From: Sphingobacterium sp.
GTDB taxonomy: Bacteria > Bacteroidota > Bacteroidia > Sphingobacteriales > Sphingobacteriaceae
Direction of reading: 5' to 3'
Assembly (NCBI GenBank): GCA_031277685.1
Contig: JAITLV010000039.1
Location: 32,310 to 96,309, forward strand
Length of the DNA stretch: 64,000 nucleotides
The translations under genes were made by a program, and so were the position numbers. Below, in pieces: positions 42,846-52,770 of the stretch; position 1 is the stretch's first letter, and each line of letters begins with the position of its first letter. The notes beneath the pieces were generated by a model, which was not told the DNA's origin, did not search any database, and saw only the letters and a program-made list of their open reading frames with translations.

Positions 42846-43211
42846 ATGAGCAATTCTTCTTCAGATGGCAAACTTGTCCATGAGCAAATTCAATATCTTG
42901 AATTTATATCAAGTGATCTTGAAAGAGCTAAAAGATTCTACTCAGCAAGTTTTGGGTGGAGATTTACCGATTATGGCCCCGAATACACCGCCTTCGATGG
43001 CGAATATGTAGATGGAGGATTCACAGTCGGCACGCCCATAAATGGTAGCATTTTGGTTGTTATCTACTCCAATGACTTAATATCCACACGTGATAAAATT
43101 ACGCAGGCGGGCGGTACAATTGTTAAGGATATCTTTAGTTTTCCGGGCGGCAGAAGATTTCAGTTCAAAGATCCCGACGGTTATGAGTTGGCTGTATGGG
43201 CAACAGAATAG
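42846..43211 (+). CDS. VOC-superfamily (glyoxalase/bleomycin-resistance fold) protein
   Basis: 121 residues, one VOC unit of two beta-alpha-beta-beta-beta modules: IQYLEFISSDLERAKRFYSASFGWRF and ILVVIYSNDLISTRDKITQAGG, ending GRRFQFKDPDGYELAVWATE. Likely metal ligands are in the first strand (Q/E) and the final E of YELAVW, but the expected first His is not seen, so enzymatic activity is uncertain. The form with DPDG-x-E-[LF]-x-[VL]-W is typical of the small stand-alone VOC proteins of unknown substrate. Single gene, convergent with the helicase gene through a shared terminator. Confidence 0.9.
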   Translation: MSNSSSDGKLVHEQIQYLEFISSDLERAKRFYSASFGWRFTDYGPEYTAFDGEYVDGGFTVGTPINGSILVVIYSNDLISTRDKITQAGGTIVKDIFSFPGGRRFQFKDPDGYELAVWATE

Positions 43212-43242
43212 AACCTATCAAGCAGGACTATCCGATAAAAAC

Positions 43243-43277
43243 AAAAAAGAGCTTAATGGAAAATTAAGCTCTTTTTT
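43243..43277. terminator. Bidirectional terminator
   Basis: 15-bp stem AAAAAAGAGCTTAAT (43243-43257) and ATTAAGCTCTTTTTT (43263-43277), loop GGAAA. The helicase stop codon (43264-43266, read on the minus strand) lies inside the stem. Confidence 0.93.
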
Positions 43278-44487
43278 GTTTTTGGTAATTTTTATTCTTA
43301 TTAAAACGTCTCCTCTTTTGTGGATTGCTATTTTTCTTTGTAGGATTATAATCAGGCCCGGCTTCAAAGCCTTCCGGTAACGCGATTTGCTCAACAGCGT
43401 AACCGATTAGATTTTCGATCTGTGCAAAACGATGTTGATCTTTGTCATTCACAAAAGTAATTGCAGTACCTGTTGTTGCTGCTCTTGCCGTACGACCAAT
43501 ACGGTGTACATAATCCTCAGGATCTGGCGGGACATCATAGTTTACCACCAAGCTGATACCAACAATATCAATACCACGCGAAATCACATCTGTTCCCACA
43601 AGTACCCGTACCTGACGAGATCTAAATCTACTCATGATATCCTCGCGTTTCACCTGCTCAAGATCGGAGTGAAAACCCTCCGCGTCTATACCTTGCTTTT
43701 GCAGTTCTTGTGCCAACAATTTAACGGTAGCTTTTTGCGAGGCAAAGATAATAACGGAGACATAATTCGTATCTTGTAAGATGATCTTCAATAGATCCAT
43801 TTTTTGTTTATCATACAAGAGGTACGCACGCTGATCTATACCCTCTGAAGGTTTTGAAATGGCAATATTGACCTCAACAGGTTTATAAAGAATCTTTCGG
43901 GCAAAATTTCGGATCTTAAGTGGCATTGTCGCCGAAAAAAGTAGCATTTGCTTTTTCTTCGGCAAGTAACTCACAATACGTAATATATCATCCTGAAAAC
44001 CCATATCCAACATACTGTCCGCTTCATCCAGTACAAAATGAGTTAGCTGCGTCAAATCGACTTTCATCGAGGTAAGATGGCTGATCAGCCGACCTGGAGT
44101 AGCAACGATAATATTAACCCCCTCCCGAATAGCTCGTTTCTGCTGTTCGTATCCCATGCCGTCCCCACCCCCATAGATGGAGATAGAAGTCGCTCCAGTA
44201 TAGTAAGACATGCCCATGATCTGTTGATCTATTTGCAGTGCGAGTTCCCTTGTAGGAACAAGAATAATCGCACGTATGCATTCTTTAGCATCTCTGGCAA
44301 CGGCATCTAAAATAGGTAACATATAAGCCGCTGTTTTACCTGTACCCGTCTGCGCACAGGCAATCATATCACTTCCCCCTTTAATGATGGGGATTGTCTG
44401 TTCCTGAATAGGCGTAGCCTCTTCAAACATCATGCTTTCTAAGCCCTCTTCCAATTCCGGAACAAAACCAAATTCAGTAAATCTCAA
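43264..44487 (-). CDS. DEAD-box ATP-dependent RNA helicase, RhlE-like
   Basis: 407 residues. Motifs in order: Q motif TPIQEQ (25-30), motif I AQTGTGKT (45-52), PTRELA (78-83), TPGR (130-133), DEAD (154-157), SAT (185-187), then domain 2 with VLVGTDVISRGIDI and YVHRIGRTARA. A basic, asparagine-rich tail (KKNSNPQKRRRFNKNKNYQKQK) follows, which in RhlE-type proteins binds RNA. Such helicases act in ribosome assembly, RNA decay and cold adaptation. Single gene; 125 bp separate it from nhaA upstream. Confidence 0.96.
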   Translation of the reverse strand: MRFTEFGFVPELEEGLESMMFEEATPIQEQTIPIIKGGSDMIACAQTGTGKTAAYMLPILDAVARDAKECIRAIILVPTRELALQIDQQIMGMSYYTGATSISIYGGGDGMGYEQQKRAIREGVNIIVATPGRLISHLTSMKVDLTQLTHFVLDEADSMLDMGFQDDILRIVSYLPKKKQMLLFSATMPLKIRNFARKILYKPVEVNIAISKPSEGIDQRAYLLYDKQKMDLLKIILQDTNYVSVIIFASQKATVKLLAQELQKQGIDAEGFHSDLEQVKREDIMSRFRSRQVRVLVGTDVISRGIDIVGISLVVNYDVPPDPEDYVHRIGRTARAATTGTAITFVNDKDQHRFAQIENLIGYAVEQIALPEGFEAGPDYNPTKKNSNPQKRRRFNKNKNYQKQKRA

Positions 44488-44612
44488 ATTTTATTTTATT
44501 AAATTATGTGCTAAGTTACTAAAACTAATCTATATATGATATTAGCATTTACTTCACCAGGTACTACCCACCAACTAATTTCCTCCGAGAGCGTCGTAAA
44601 TCAATGCTATTT

Positions 44613-45806
44613 TTAACTTAAACTATTCAGCCTACTCTTGGAATTATCGGCTATTCTCAACATTGTATATCCCAATATACCCGCGCATAGCGATGCGATA
44701 AGCACCGCAAATTTAGCCTCCTCAATCAAAAAAGCGTCATCAAAAGATAAGATAGATATAAAGATAGACATCGTAAAACCAATTCCGCCCAACAAACCGA
44801 CGCCGAATATCTGCATCCAGCTTGCTCCTTCTGGTAATTGTGCTATTTTCATTTTCTTTGCAATAAAACAGATTAAAAAGATACCGATTGATTTTCCCAA
44901 TATCAACCCTGCAATAATACCCAGCCCCAATGTTGATGTTAAACCTCCAACCATTTCTGCATGGATTGGAATGAGCGTGTTCGCAAACGCAAACAGAGGG
45001 ATAATAATAAAATTCACTGGTTTAGTCAGTAAATGCTCTAGTTTTTCCAGTGGAGACTCTTTTTCATCAGGTGTCGTGGGTAAAGTCATGGCTACCAAAA
45101 CGCCAGCAATAGTTGCATGTATACCTGAATGGTGGATAAAATACCAAATGAATACCCCAGGAATAAGATAGGCCCAAAGCGCTTTTACCCCAAGTTTATT
45201 TAAAACAATCAGAAAAACAAATATCCCCAAGGCAATAAATAAATAAGTTGCGTGAATACCACTGCTATAGAACAAAGCAATCACTAAGATCGCGAGCAGA
45301 TCATCCACAATTGCTAAAGCCGCCAGAAAAACCTTAAGGCTAGCCGGCACTTTATTGCCCAAAAGGGTGATTACAGCAAGTGCAAATGCGATATCAGTCG
45401 CCATAGGAATTCCCCAACCGTGCGCTGTTTCAGCTGCATCCTTATTGATGGCAAAATAAATCACTGCAGGCAGAAGCGCTCCACCCACTGCTGCCAAAAT
45501 CGGAAGAACAGCTTTACGCGCTGAAGATAATTCTCCCTCAACAATTTCTCTTTTAATTTCCAATCCGACCAGCAAGAAGAAAATAGCCATCAAGCCATCG
45601 TTGAGCCACAACAACCAGGAATACTTCAACTGTATGTTATCGGTTTCAAATCCTACTTCTTGAAGAAGAAAATCCATTACCGATCCATACAATGACGTAT
45701 TCGCTACGATCAGTGCTAAGATCACACAGGAAAAAAGAATAATCCCACCAGCAAAGCTAGATTTCAAAAATTCTCTGAAGACAGTTAAATTAATAAGTTT
45801 TGACAT
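44613..45806 (-). CDS. nhaA: Na+/H+ antiporter NhaA
   Basis: 397 residues, twelve hydrophobic helices, the normal NhaA length. The ion-binding pair is in ALAIVDDLLAILVIALFY (the DD of helix 5), preceded by GIPMATDIAFALAVITLLGNKVPASLKVFLAALA (pieces: MATDIAFALAVITLLG, VPASLKVFL), which is the family signature. The periplasmic-side glutamate of the pH sensor region is in LVGLEIKREIVEGEL. It expels sodium in exchange for protons and is used at high pH or salt. Single gene. A 62-nt element with nested inverted repeats lies about 104 bp upstream. Confidence 0.97.
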   Translation of the reverse strand: MSKLINLTVFREFLKSSFAGGIILFSCVILALIVANTSLYGSVMDFLLQEVGFETDNIQLKYSWLLWLNDGLMAIFFLLVGLEIKREIVEGELSSARKAVLPILAAVGGALLPAVIYFAINKDAAETAHGWGIPMATDIAFALAVITLLGNKVPASLKVFLAALAIVDDLLAILVIALFYSSGIHATYLFIALGIFVFLIVLNKLGVKALWAYLIPGVFIWYFIHHSGIHATIAGVLVAMTLPTTPDEKESPLEKLEHLLTKPVNFIIIPLFAFANTLIPIHAEMVGGLTSTLGLGIIAGLILGKSIGIFLICFIAKKMKIAQLPEGASWMQIFGVGLLGGIGFTMSIFISILSFDDAFLIEEAKFAVLIASLCAGILGYTMLRIADNSKSRLNSLS

Positions 45807-45909
45807 GACATTAATATCTTTAAACGCTCAAAAGGTTCACAATATACAACTTTACGACCATTAATTCGTCTCCGGAACGATATTACATAAATCTATTCGA
45901 TTATACTAT

Positions 45910-45971
45910 GGAAAAAGATCTTTTTTAACTGATCCGTCCCAAATAGACCAGTTTTACTGTAATCTTTTTCC
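45910..45971. other. Nested inverted repeat upstream of nhaA
   Basis: Outer 10-bp arms GGAAAAAGAT (45910-45919) and ATCTTTTTCC (45962-45971) enclose AACTG (45927-45931) with CAGTT (45949-45953) and GTC (45936-45938) with GAC (45946-45948). On the minus strand it would lie in the 5' leader of nhaA, about 104 nt before the start. The rest of the 343-bp gap 45807-46149 shows nothing I can name. Could be a cis-regulatory RNA or an old terminator; no T tract supports the latter. Confidence 0.4.
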
Positions 45972-46149
45972 AATTACGGAGGTAAATTTGACTACGGCCT
46001 CACTCAAATTATTGTTTATCTAAATAAAAATCAATACGTTACACCAAGACACCATAAAATACCCTTTGATATTGTCATTTTTGTAAAATTAATTTGTCTT
46101 TATTACAAAAAATAGTTAGCTTGCTACTATAGTTAATAAACCGTTTATT

Positions 46150-46332
46150 ATGTGCAAGAAGTGGATTTTCATGGTGCTTCTTTTCGTAGCAAATTTTACA
46201 TATGCGCAGACGACAGAGGATACAACACAACAACAACATTCAGGCTCCCATTACATCATTTTAGGGATCATCGCGATTATTGTCATCATTTATATATTAT
46301 ACAGGAGGCAAAAGAGAAAATTTAATGAATAA
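46150..46332 (+). CDS. Small secreted/membrane protein, 60 aa
   Basis: Begins MCKKWIFMVLLFVANFTYAQ, a complete signal peptide, followed by a short Q/T-rich linker (TTEDTTQQQHSG) and a second hydrophobic helix HYIILGIIAIIVIIYILY with a basic end RRQKRKFNE. The plan is a periplasmic linker with one inner-membrane anchor, basic side in the cytosol. Such stubs are frequent in Bacteroidota and unnamed. The stop codon lies inside a perfect terminator stem. Function unknown. Confidence 0.7.
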   Translation: MCKKWIFMVLLFVANFTYAQTTEDTTQQQHSGSHYIILGIIAIIVIIYILYRRQKRKFNE

Positions 46333-46357
46333 GGGAGATCAATTGATCTCCCTTATT
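46328..46357. terminator. Perfect palindromic terminator
   Basis: 13-bp arms AATAAGGGAGATC (46328-46340) and GATCTCCCTTATT (46345-46357) around AATT; it includes the stop codon of the small gene and serves both directions. Confidence 0.85.
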
Positions 46358-46402
46358 ATTTCTACTAAATAAAACCCGTCTCCATTTGGCTCTGCATCCA
46401 AC

Positions 46403-47383
46403 TTAGTGTTTAATCGGTTCATTTGTTTGAGCCAATCGCTGTGAGCCCGTATTTGCTGGACAAGCAATATCATCTGTTGCATCATAAATGAGCTTTTTAC
46501 CTTTTAACTTCGTCATCAATTCTGCTGGTACATATACCTGTACTTTAGTAACTGAATAACCGCTCGGAAAATAACGGACATAATAACCATCCGGATGAAG
46601 TGTCCAGATACCACTTGGAACATCGGTACGGGGTTCGGCCATGCCCGCCACAATTGCGTACTGCTCAAACTCAGCATAAGAATAATTGCCTGAAGAAACC
46701 AACTGCCTGATATTATTTTCAGCTTCAAATATCGTCTGTACAGCTGCTGGCATCTGGTCTTTTGCTTTTTGTACAACATCAAATGGCAAGATCCCCAATG
46801 CTCCGCCTTCCAATAGCAATAGTTGCTCCGGTGTCAATAACTTCAATGCGGTTTCCTTTACTGGCCCCGAATAGTCTATAAATTTTGTTCTGGCAATAAT
46901 TGTCCACAATAACATCTGTATAGACGATTGTTCAACTTCGGGATGTTTTTCTGCACTTTTCAAGATCGCAATAACCACCTCCCGTTTTTTACCTAATGTA
47001 GGGGCATACATATAACCATCTCCTTTGGATGGTGCATAAGTACCAGCTTTCAGACAATAGCTCTTATTGGTCATTTCAAAATGACCAGCTTCGAGCAGAT
47101 AACCATCACTACCATTTTTTTGTAAATTTTCTAAAGGTTTATAGACGGCAGTATTTTGAAAATCTGGCATCTGCTCACCCTTCCGATTTACATCCTCAAA
47201 ACTTGTGCTTATCGCATCAGGTTCCTTTAAAAGTTTATCTAGTCCTAACATTTTGCTTCCCTTGGAAGCTACGGCCTTACTAGCCTTGTCAAGCAGTCCT
47301 CCAAATTGAGCATGGGCCCCCTGCAAATTCAGCAAAAAAGCAAAAATCAGTACAAAAGCATACGTAATGCTATTTCTTTTCAT
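46403..47383 (-). CDS. Secreted protein of unknown function, 326 aa
   Basis: Start taken at ATG 47383, which yields a good signal peptide (MKRNSITYAFVLIFAFLLNL ending GAHAQ); ATG 47395 adds four residues and an ATG at 47446 is unlikely. The mature protein has an amphipathic start (FGGLLDKASKAVASKGSKML), a KAGTYAPSKGDGYMYAPTLGKKREVVIAIL segment (pieces: LKAGTYAPSKGDGYMYAP, KREVVIAIL) and a helical core QMLLWTIIARTKFIDY, then a C-terminal beta part WTLHPDGYYVRYFPSGYSV. I recall similar KAGTYAPSKGDGY proteins in Bacteroidota but no name or function. Likely periplasmic or outer-membrane associated. Confidence 0.75.
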   Translation of the reverse strand: MKRNSITYAFVLIFAFLLNLQGAHAQFGGLLDKASKAVASKGSKMLGLDKLLKEPDAISTSFEDVNRKGEQMPDFQNTAVYKPLENLQKNGSDGYLLEAGHFEMTNKSYCLKAGTYAPSKGDGYMYAPTLGKKREVVIAILKSAEKHPEVEQSSIQMLLWTIIARTKFIDYSGPVKETALKLLTPEQLLLLEGGALGILPFDVVQKAKDQMPAAVQTIFEAENNIRQLVSSGNYSYAEFEQYAIVAGMAEPRTDVPSGIWTLHPDGYYVRYFPSGYSVTKVQVYVPAELMTKLKGKKLIYDATDDIACPANTGSQRLAQTNEPIKH

Positions 47384-47605
47384 AATTAATTTCATTTCGA
47401 CGCTTTTGCCGCAAAAAAGAAGCCAATTTATCAATATTATTCCCAATTCATAATTAATTAATCTACCGTAAATCCTTTACCAACCTGTCCGCATTTTACA
47501 ACTGGCTTCCGATAGTACCATTTTTCATTTTCTGTGTGTACATTAAGCCAAGGTAAATCCATATTTTTCACTATCCACGATTGCAATAAATATACAGGGA
47601 ACTGA

Positions 47606-49279
<1,674 letters not shown>

Positions 49280-49300
49280 GATAATTTATCCCAATTTTAT

Positions 49301-49333
49301 AAAGGCTCCATAATTCATTTTATGGGGCTTTTT
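49301..49333 (+). terminator. Terminator of the ABC-F gene
   Basis: AAAGGCTCCATAA (49301-49313) pairs, with two G-U wobbles, with the TTATGGGGCTTT that follows (from 49319), then TTT. Confidence 0.7.
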
Positions 49334-49352
49334 ATTTATAACAATCAAAAAC

Positions 49353-49384
49353 AACAAAAAAAGCACTGAAAGGGGTTCAGTGCT
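49353..49384 (-). terminator. Terminator of the EEP-family gene
   Basis: On the minus strand AGCACTGAA, 5-nt loop, TTCAGTGCT (49384-49362), then seven T. Canonical. Confidence 0.92.
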
Positions 49385-49416
49385 AATCGCGATTGATATG
49401 AAAGAATTGAGAAAGT

Positions 49417-50400
49417 CTACTGAACTGAAGGTGTTGTCAAATACCATCCCAACTGTAGCGACACAGCACAGTGATCCGACAAATCCTTACCCTCCTTATT
49501 TTGAAAAAGCTTCTTCTGCACTTGATAGTTCTTTGCTTCAAATACAATATGATCATTATTGCGGTAATAAATCTTATCAATTCCTTCACAATCGTCCGTT
49601 AGATCCAGCGCTGCCCGAGCCACAAAGTTTTGCTCATGCAGAGGAATTTTACCCTGATTTTTCAAATTCACCCATGCATCCTCTAAACCTAACTCACCCT
49701 GAAAAGAAACGATATTATCCAATGTGTAGGCATAATGGGCATTAAAATCGCCCATGATTAACAAAGCATGTCCAACAGAATGCTTCTGAATATAATTTTT
49801 CAATTGCTTCAAATTCTTCTGCCGGGCTATCGCTGCGCTAGGATCGTCCTGTGCAGTCGCATGAACATTGTAAACATCAATAAAGACCTCTTTTGCCAAT
49901 TGGATCCGCGCATAGGAAAAACCCTTCGGAGTCAAACAATCAGATCCATTACAAGCTTCCCAACTCACCCGTTCGAAATCCTGGATAGGATATTTTGACA
50001 GCGTGCTCAATCCATCACCAAATGGTACACCGCCCATATTTTCGGTTCGGTAACTATGTGTATTCCTGCTGTATAAAAACTTATTGTAATTAAAATCCTC
50101 CTGCACATTGACAATATCAAACCGATTGATCAATTCACCGATCGACGTAATGCTTGAAGCTCTTTCAGTTACTGCACTTGAAATTAATTCTGGAAGACCT
50201 GCGATATTATAGGTTAATAAATGGAGCTGTCCCTCTTTTGTAGCTGGCAGATCAACATAAACCATATTCATCGGTTTTATTTGCTTAGGCTTTAATTTAA
50301 AACCTAACATGACACCCGCCGAAGCACAAACAGATAAAATAAGCAGCTTTCGAAGCCCCCTAAGTTTAGTTTTCCTTTCGAACAATAAATCTAACAACAT
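49417..50400 (-). CDS. Endonuclease/exonuclease/phosphatase-family protein, membrane anchored
   Basis: 327 residues. One N-terminal helix (about residues 18-34, basic before it) anchors the catalytic domain, probably facing the periplasm. EEP motifs: N65 in LLTYNIAGLPE, the catalytic glutamate E101 in VNVQEDFNYN, GDFNAH near residue 217 and the final SDHCAVSLQL. The ending and size resemble sphingomyelinase-C-like and other phosphodiesterases of this fold, but the substrate may be lipid, nucleic acid or phosphate ester. A single gene between its own terminator and a 180-bp AT-rich gap. Confidence 0.88.
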   Translation of the reverse strand: MLLDLLFERKTKLRGLRKLLILSVCASAGVMLGFKLKPKQIKPMNMVYVDLPATKEGQLHLLTYNIAGLPELISSAVTERASSITSIGELINRFDIVNVQEDFNYNKFLYSRNTHSYRTENMGGVPFGDGLSTLSKYPIQDFERVSWEACNGSDCLTPKGFSYARIQLAKEVFIDVYNVHATAQDDPSAAIARQKNLKQLKNYIQKHSVGHALLIMGDFNAHYAYTLDNIVSFQGELGLEDAWVNLKNQGKIPLHEQNFVARAALDLTDDCEGIDKIYYRNNDHIVFEAKNYQVQKKLFQNKEGKDLSDHCAVSLQLGWYLTTPSVQ

Positions 50401-50580
50401 GGACTGAATATTTTGTTCATTTCAAAAGTAATCCACCAACATTAGGTTAACTATATCCTTAAATTAATTTTACTTATAAAAATTATTTACAAATTATTAA
50501 TAACTAACAATTTATAAACACTTTAATGATAAAATAGTAATATCAAAATAGCTTTTGAGTTATGCTTTTCAAATATTTTT

Positions 50581-51780
50581 ATGAAACCCCTAATTAAGAA
50601 TAAAATGAGAAAGGTAGCTTTTTTTACAGAAATACTCGTTGAGGATTTCGACGGCGCATCTCGCACCATGTTTCAGCTCATCAACCGTATTGATCAACAA
50701 AATTTCAGGTATTTCTTTATTTATGGTGGTGGTCCCACACAATTCAGGGACTATCATTCCTATAAAGTACCCACCTTTAAAATACCGGTCAATGATGACT
50801 ATTGCCTTGCCATTCCACAACTTATCAAAAAAAAGCTCGAATTGGCTCTGGATGAATTTGCGCCCGACATCATTCATATAGCAACCCCCTCCCTACTCGG
50901 CTTTTTTGCATTAAACTATGCCAAACGTAAAAATATACCTGTATTAACAATTTACCACACACATTTTATCTCCTACATTGCTTACTATTTTAAGAATATG
51001 CTACCGCTGGTCAAACCCACGGAACAATGGATGAAAAGGGCAATGAATAATTTTTACAATAAATGCGACATTGTCTATGTTCCCACAAAATCTATCTTAA
51101 CTGAACTTCAGCAGATCGGACTTCAACAGGACGGTTTAAAGCTCTGGCAACGAGGAATTGACACCCATTTATTTACGCCCGAAAAAAAGAACAACACCTA
51201 TATCCGAGAATTGACTAAAAATGACAAACCGACTGTGTTATTCGTGAGCCGAATTGTTTGGGAAAAAAATATTAAAACCTTGATCGATATCTATCAACAG
51301 ATTCAGGCGCAAAAGCTAGATTACAATTTTATTGTCGTCGGCGAGGGAACAGCAAAGGCGACTGCTATGCAGGAAATGCCCACCGCTATTTTTTTGGGCA
51401 AAAAGACACATCAGGAACTTTCGGTCTTGTATGCATCAGCAGATGTATTTGTCTTTCCTTCAGTGTCAGAAACCTATGGAAACGTCGTTGTCGAAGCATT
51501 GGCCTCAGGTCTCCCCTGCGTAATCGCCGATGGTGGCGGCTCAGCATCACTGATTCAACATGGGGTAAATGGATTTAAATGCCAACCCGAAAATGCAGCT
51601 GGATACGTGTACTATTTACAGAAGATTCTCTCTGATGCGGCATTAAAAAGCAACTTAATTACTGCAGGACTTTCTTATGTAGGCCAATTGGACTGGGCAA
51701 GGCTCTCCCAACAATACTTTGATGATATTGAACTACTTGCGGATAAAACGCAGGAAGCAGACCTCGCATGGGCAAATTAA
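50581..51780 (+). CDS. Family 4 glycosyltransferase, first of a three-gene operon
   Basis: 399 residues, GT-B fold. N-terminal acceptor domain with MRKVAFFTEILVEDFDGASRTMFQL and HTHFISYIAYYFK; donor domain with LFVSRIVWEKNIKTLIDIY, the E-x7-E region SETYGNVVVEALASGLPCVI, and QHGVNGF. The ending matches GT4 enzymes such as the glucuronosyl/mannosyl-transferases acting on diacylglycerol or polyprenyl lipids. The upstream ATG at 50581 gives MKPLIKNK; the ATG at 50605 (MRKVAFF) is an equally good start. It overlaps the next gene by 13 bp. Confidence 0.9.
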   Translation: MKPLIKNKMRKVAFFTEILVEDFDGASRTMFQLINRIDQQNFRYFFIYGGGPTQFRDYHSYKVPTFKIPVNDDYCLAIPQLIKKKLELALDEFAPDIIHIATPSLLGFFALNYAKRKNIPVLTIYHTHFISYIAYYFKNMLPLVKPTEQWMKRAMNNFYNKCDIVYVPTKSILTELQQIGLQQDGLKLWQRGIDTHLFTPEKKNNTYIRELTKNDKPTVLFVSRIVWEKNIKTLIDIYQQIQAQKLDYNFIVVGEGTAKATAMQEMPTAIFLGKKTHQELSVLYASADVFVFPSVSETYGNVVVEALASGLPCVIADGGGSASLIQHGVNGFKCQPENAAGYVYYLQKILSDAALKSNLITAGLSYVGQLDWARLSQQYFDDIELLADKTQEADLAWAN

Positions 51781-52769
51781 CAACATCTCCTCAGCTCATC
51801 AAAGCTGTCTTTTTAGTTTTGATTTTGGCATCTATGGCTGTTTTCTTAATGCACAGTGACCTCTCCGCTTTAAAAAGAGAGCTCTCGACCATTGGCTATC
51901 GTTTTATCCTAATCATATTGACAACTTTAGTTGCTTATTTTTTCGGAACACTCGCCTGGTGGATCTGCCTGGGATCTGCAAAAAAACAAATCAGTCTTGT
52001 TGAACTTTTCGCAGTACGCCAGATCGGTGAGACTGTTGGTCTGTTTAATCCCACGAGCATCATTGCGGGTGATTTGCTAAAAGCCGAACTGATAACCCGT
52101 TATGCTATCCCTTTACAACAAGGCCTCAACGCTGTCGCTATCTCTCGTATTACAGCTATACTCTCTCAATTAAGTCTCTTCTTACTTGCAATGGTCTGGT
52201 TGGTACTTTCTCCTTTAAAAAAAGAGGTGATGCAGTATACGGGATATACCATCTATGTTGTTTGTGCAGCCTTGTTCCTATTCGTTATCCTTATTCTTTA
52301 TTGGCTGGTTTCTACAAAAAAAGCTCCTGAATACATACCGGCCAACCCCTCATTTTTGCAGAAAGCAAAAAATCAGCTACAACAGTTACTCTGGAATACA
52401 AAGGATTTCTATCAACACCAAAATAAGGTATTTTGGTACTCCTATCTATTATTTGGGATACATTGGTTGATTGGGAGCCTCGAATTTTACCTGATTTTAA
52501 AATTCTTGGCTATAGATGTCAATATTATGCATGGATTAATTCTCGACATGAGTGTGATCCTGTTTAAAAGCGTGGGTGCTTTTATTCCCGGACAACTGGG
52601 GGTTGAAGAAATATCCAACAAACTATTGCTCAGCATGATTGGAATATCGGGCGGCAGCATTTGGCTGAGTGTATCAATCTTACGCCGCGGCCGCCAGGTA
52701 TTCTGGACAGCAGTCGGTGCTATATTTTATTTATGCATCAAAAGAAAACCGCTACATGTTACCGTCTGA
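51768..52769 (+). CDS. UPF0104 / lysylphosphatidylglycerol-synthase-TM-domain protein
   Basis: 333 residues, about eight hydrophobic helices, no soluble catalytic domain. The motifs ETVGLFNPTSIIAGDLLKAEL near 85-106 and SVGAFIPGQLGVEEISNKLLLSMIG are the hallmarks of the UPF0104/AglD family. These proteins accompany glycosyltransferases in glycolipid pathways and are thought to help lipid-linked sugars cross or remain at the membrane; the exact activity is not established. It starts 13 bp inside the previous gene and its stop is followed at once by the next gene, so the three are surely translated together. Confidence 0.88.
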   Translation: MGKLTTSPQLIKAVFLVLILASMAVFLMHSDLSALKRELSTIGYRFILIILTTLVAYFFGTLAWWICLGSAKKQISLVELFAVRQIGETVGLFNPTSIIAGDLLKAELITRYAIPLQQGLNAVAISRITAILSQLSLFLLAMVWLVLSPLKKEVMQYTGYTIYVVCAALFLFVILILYWLVSTKKAPEYIPANPSFLQKAKNQLQQLLWNTKDFYQHQNKVFWYSYLLFGIHWLIGSLEFYLILKFLAIDVNIMHGLILDMSVILFKSVGAFIPGQLGVEEISNKLLLSMIGISGGSIWLSVSILRRGRQVFWTAVGAIFYLCIKRKPLHVTV

Positions 52770-52770
52770 A

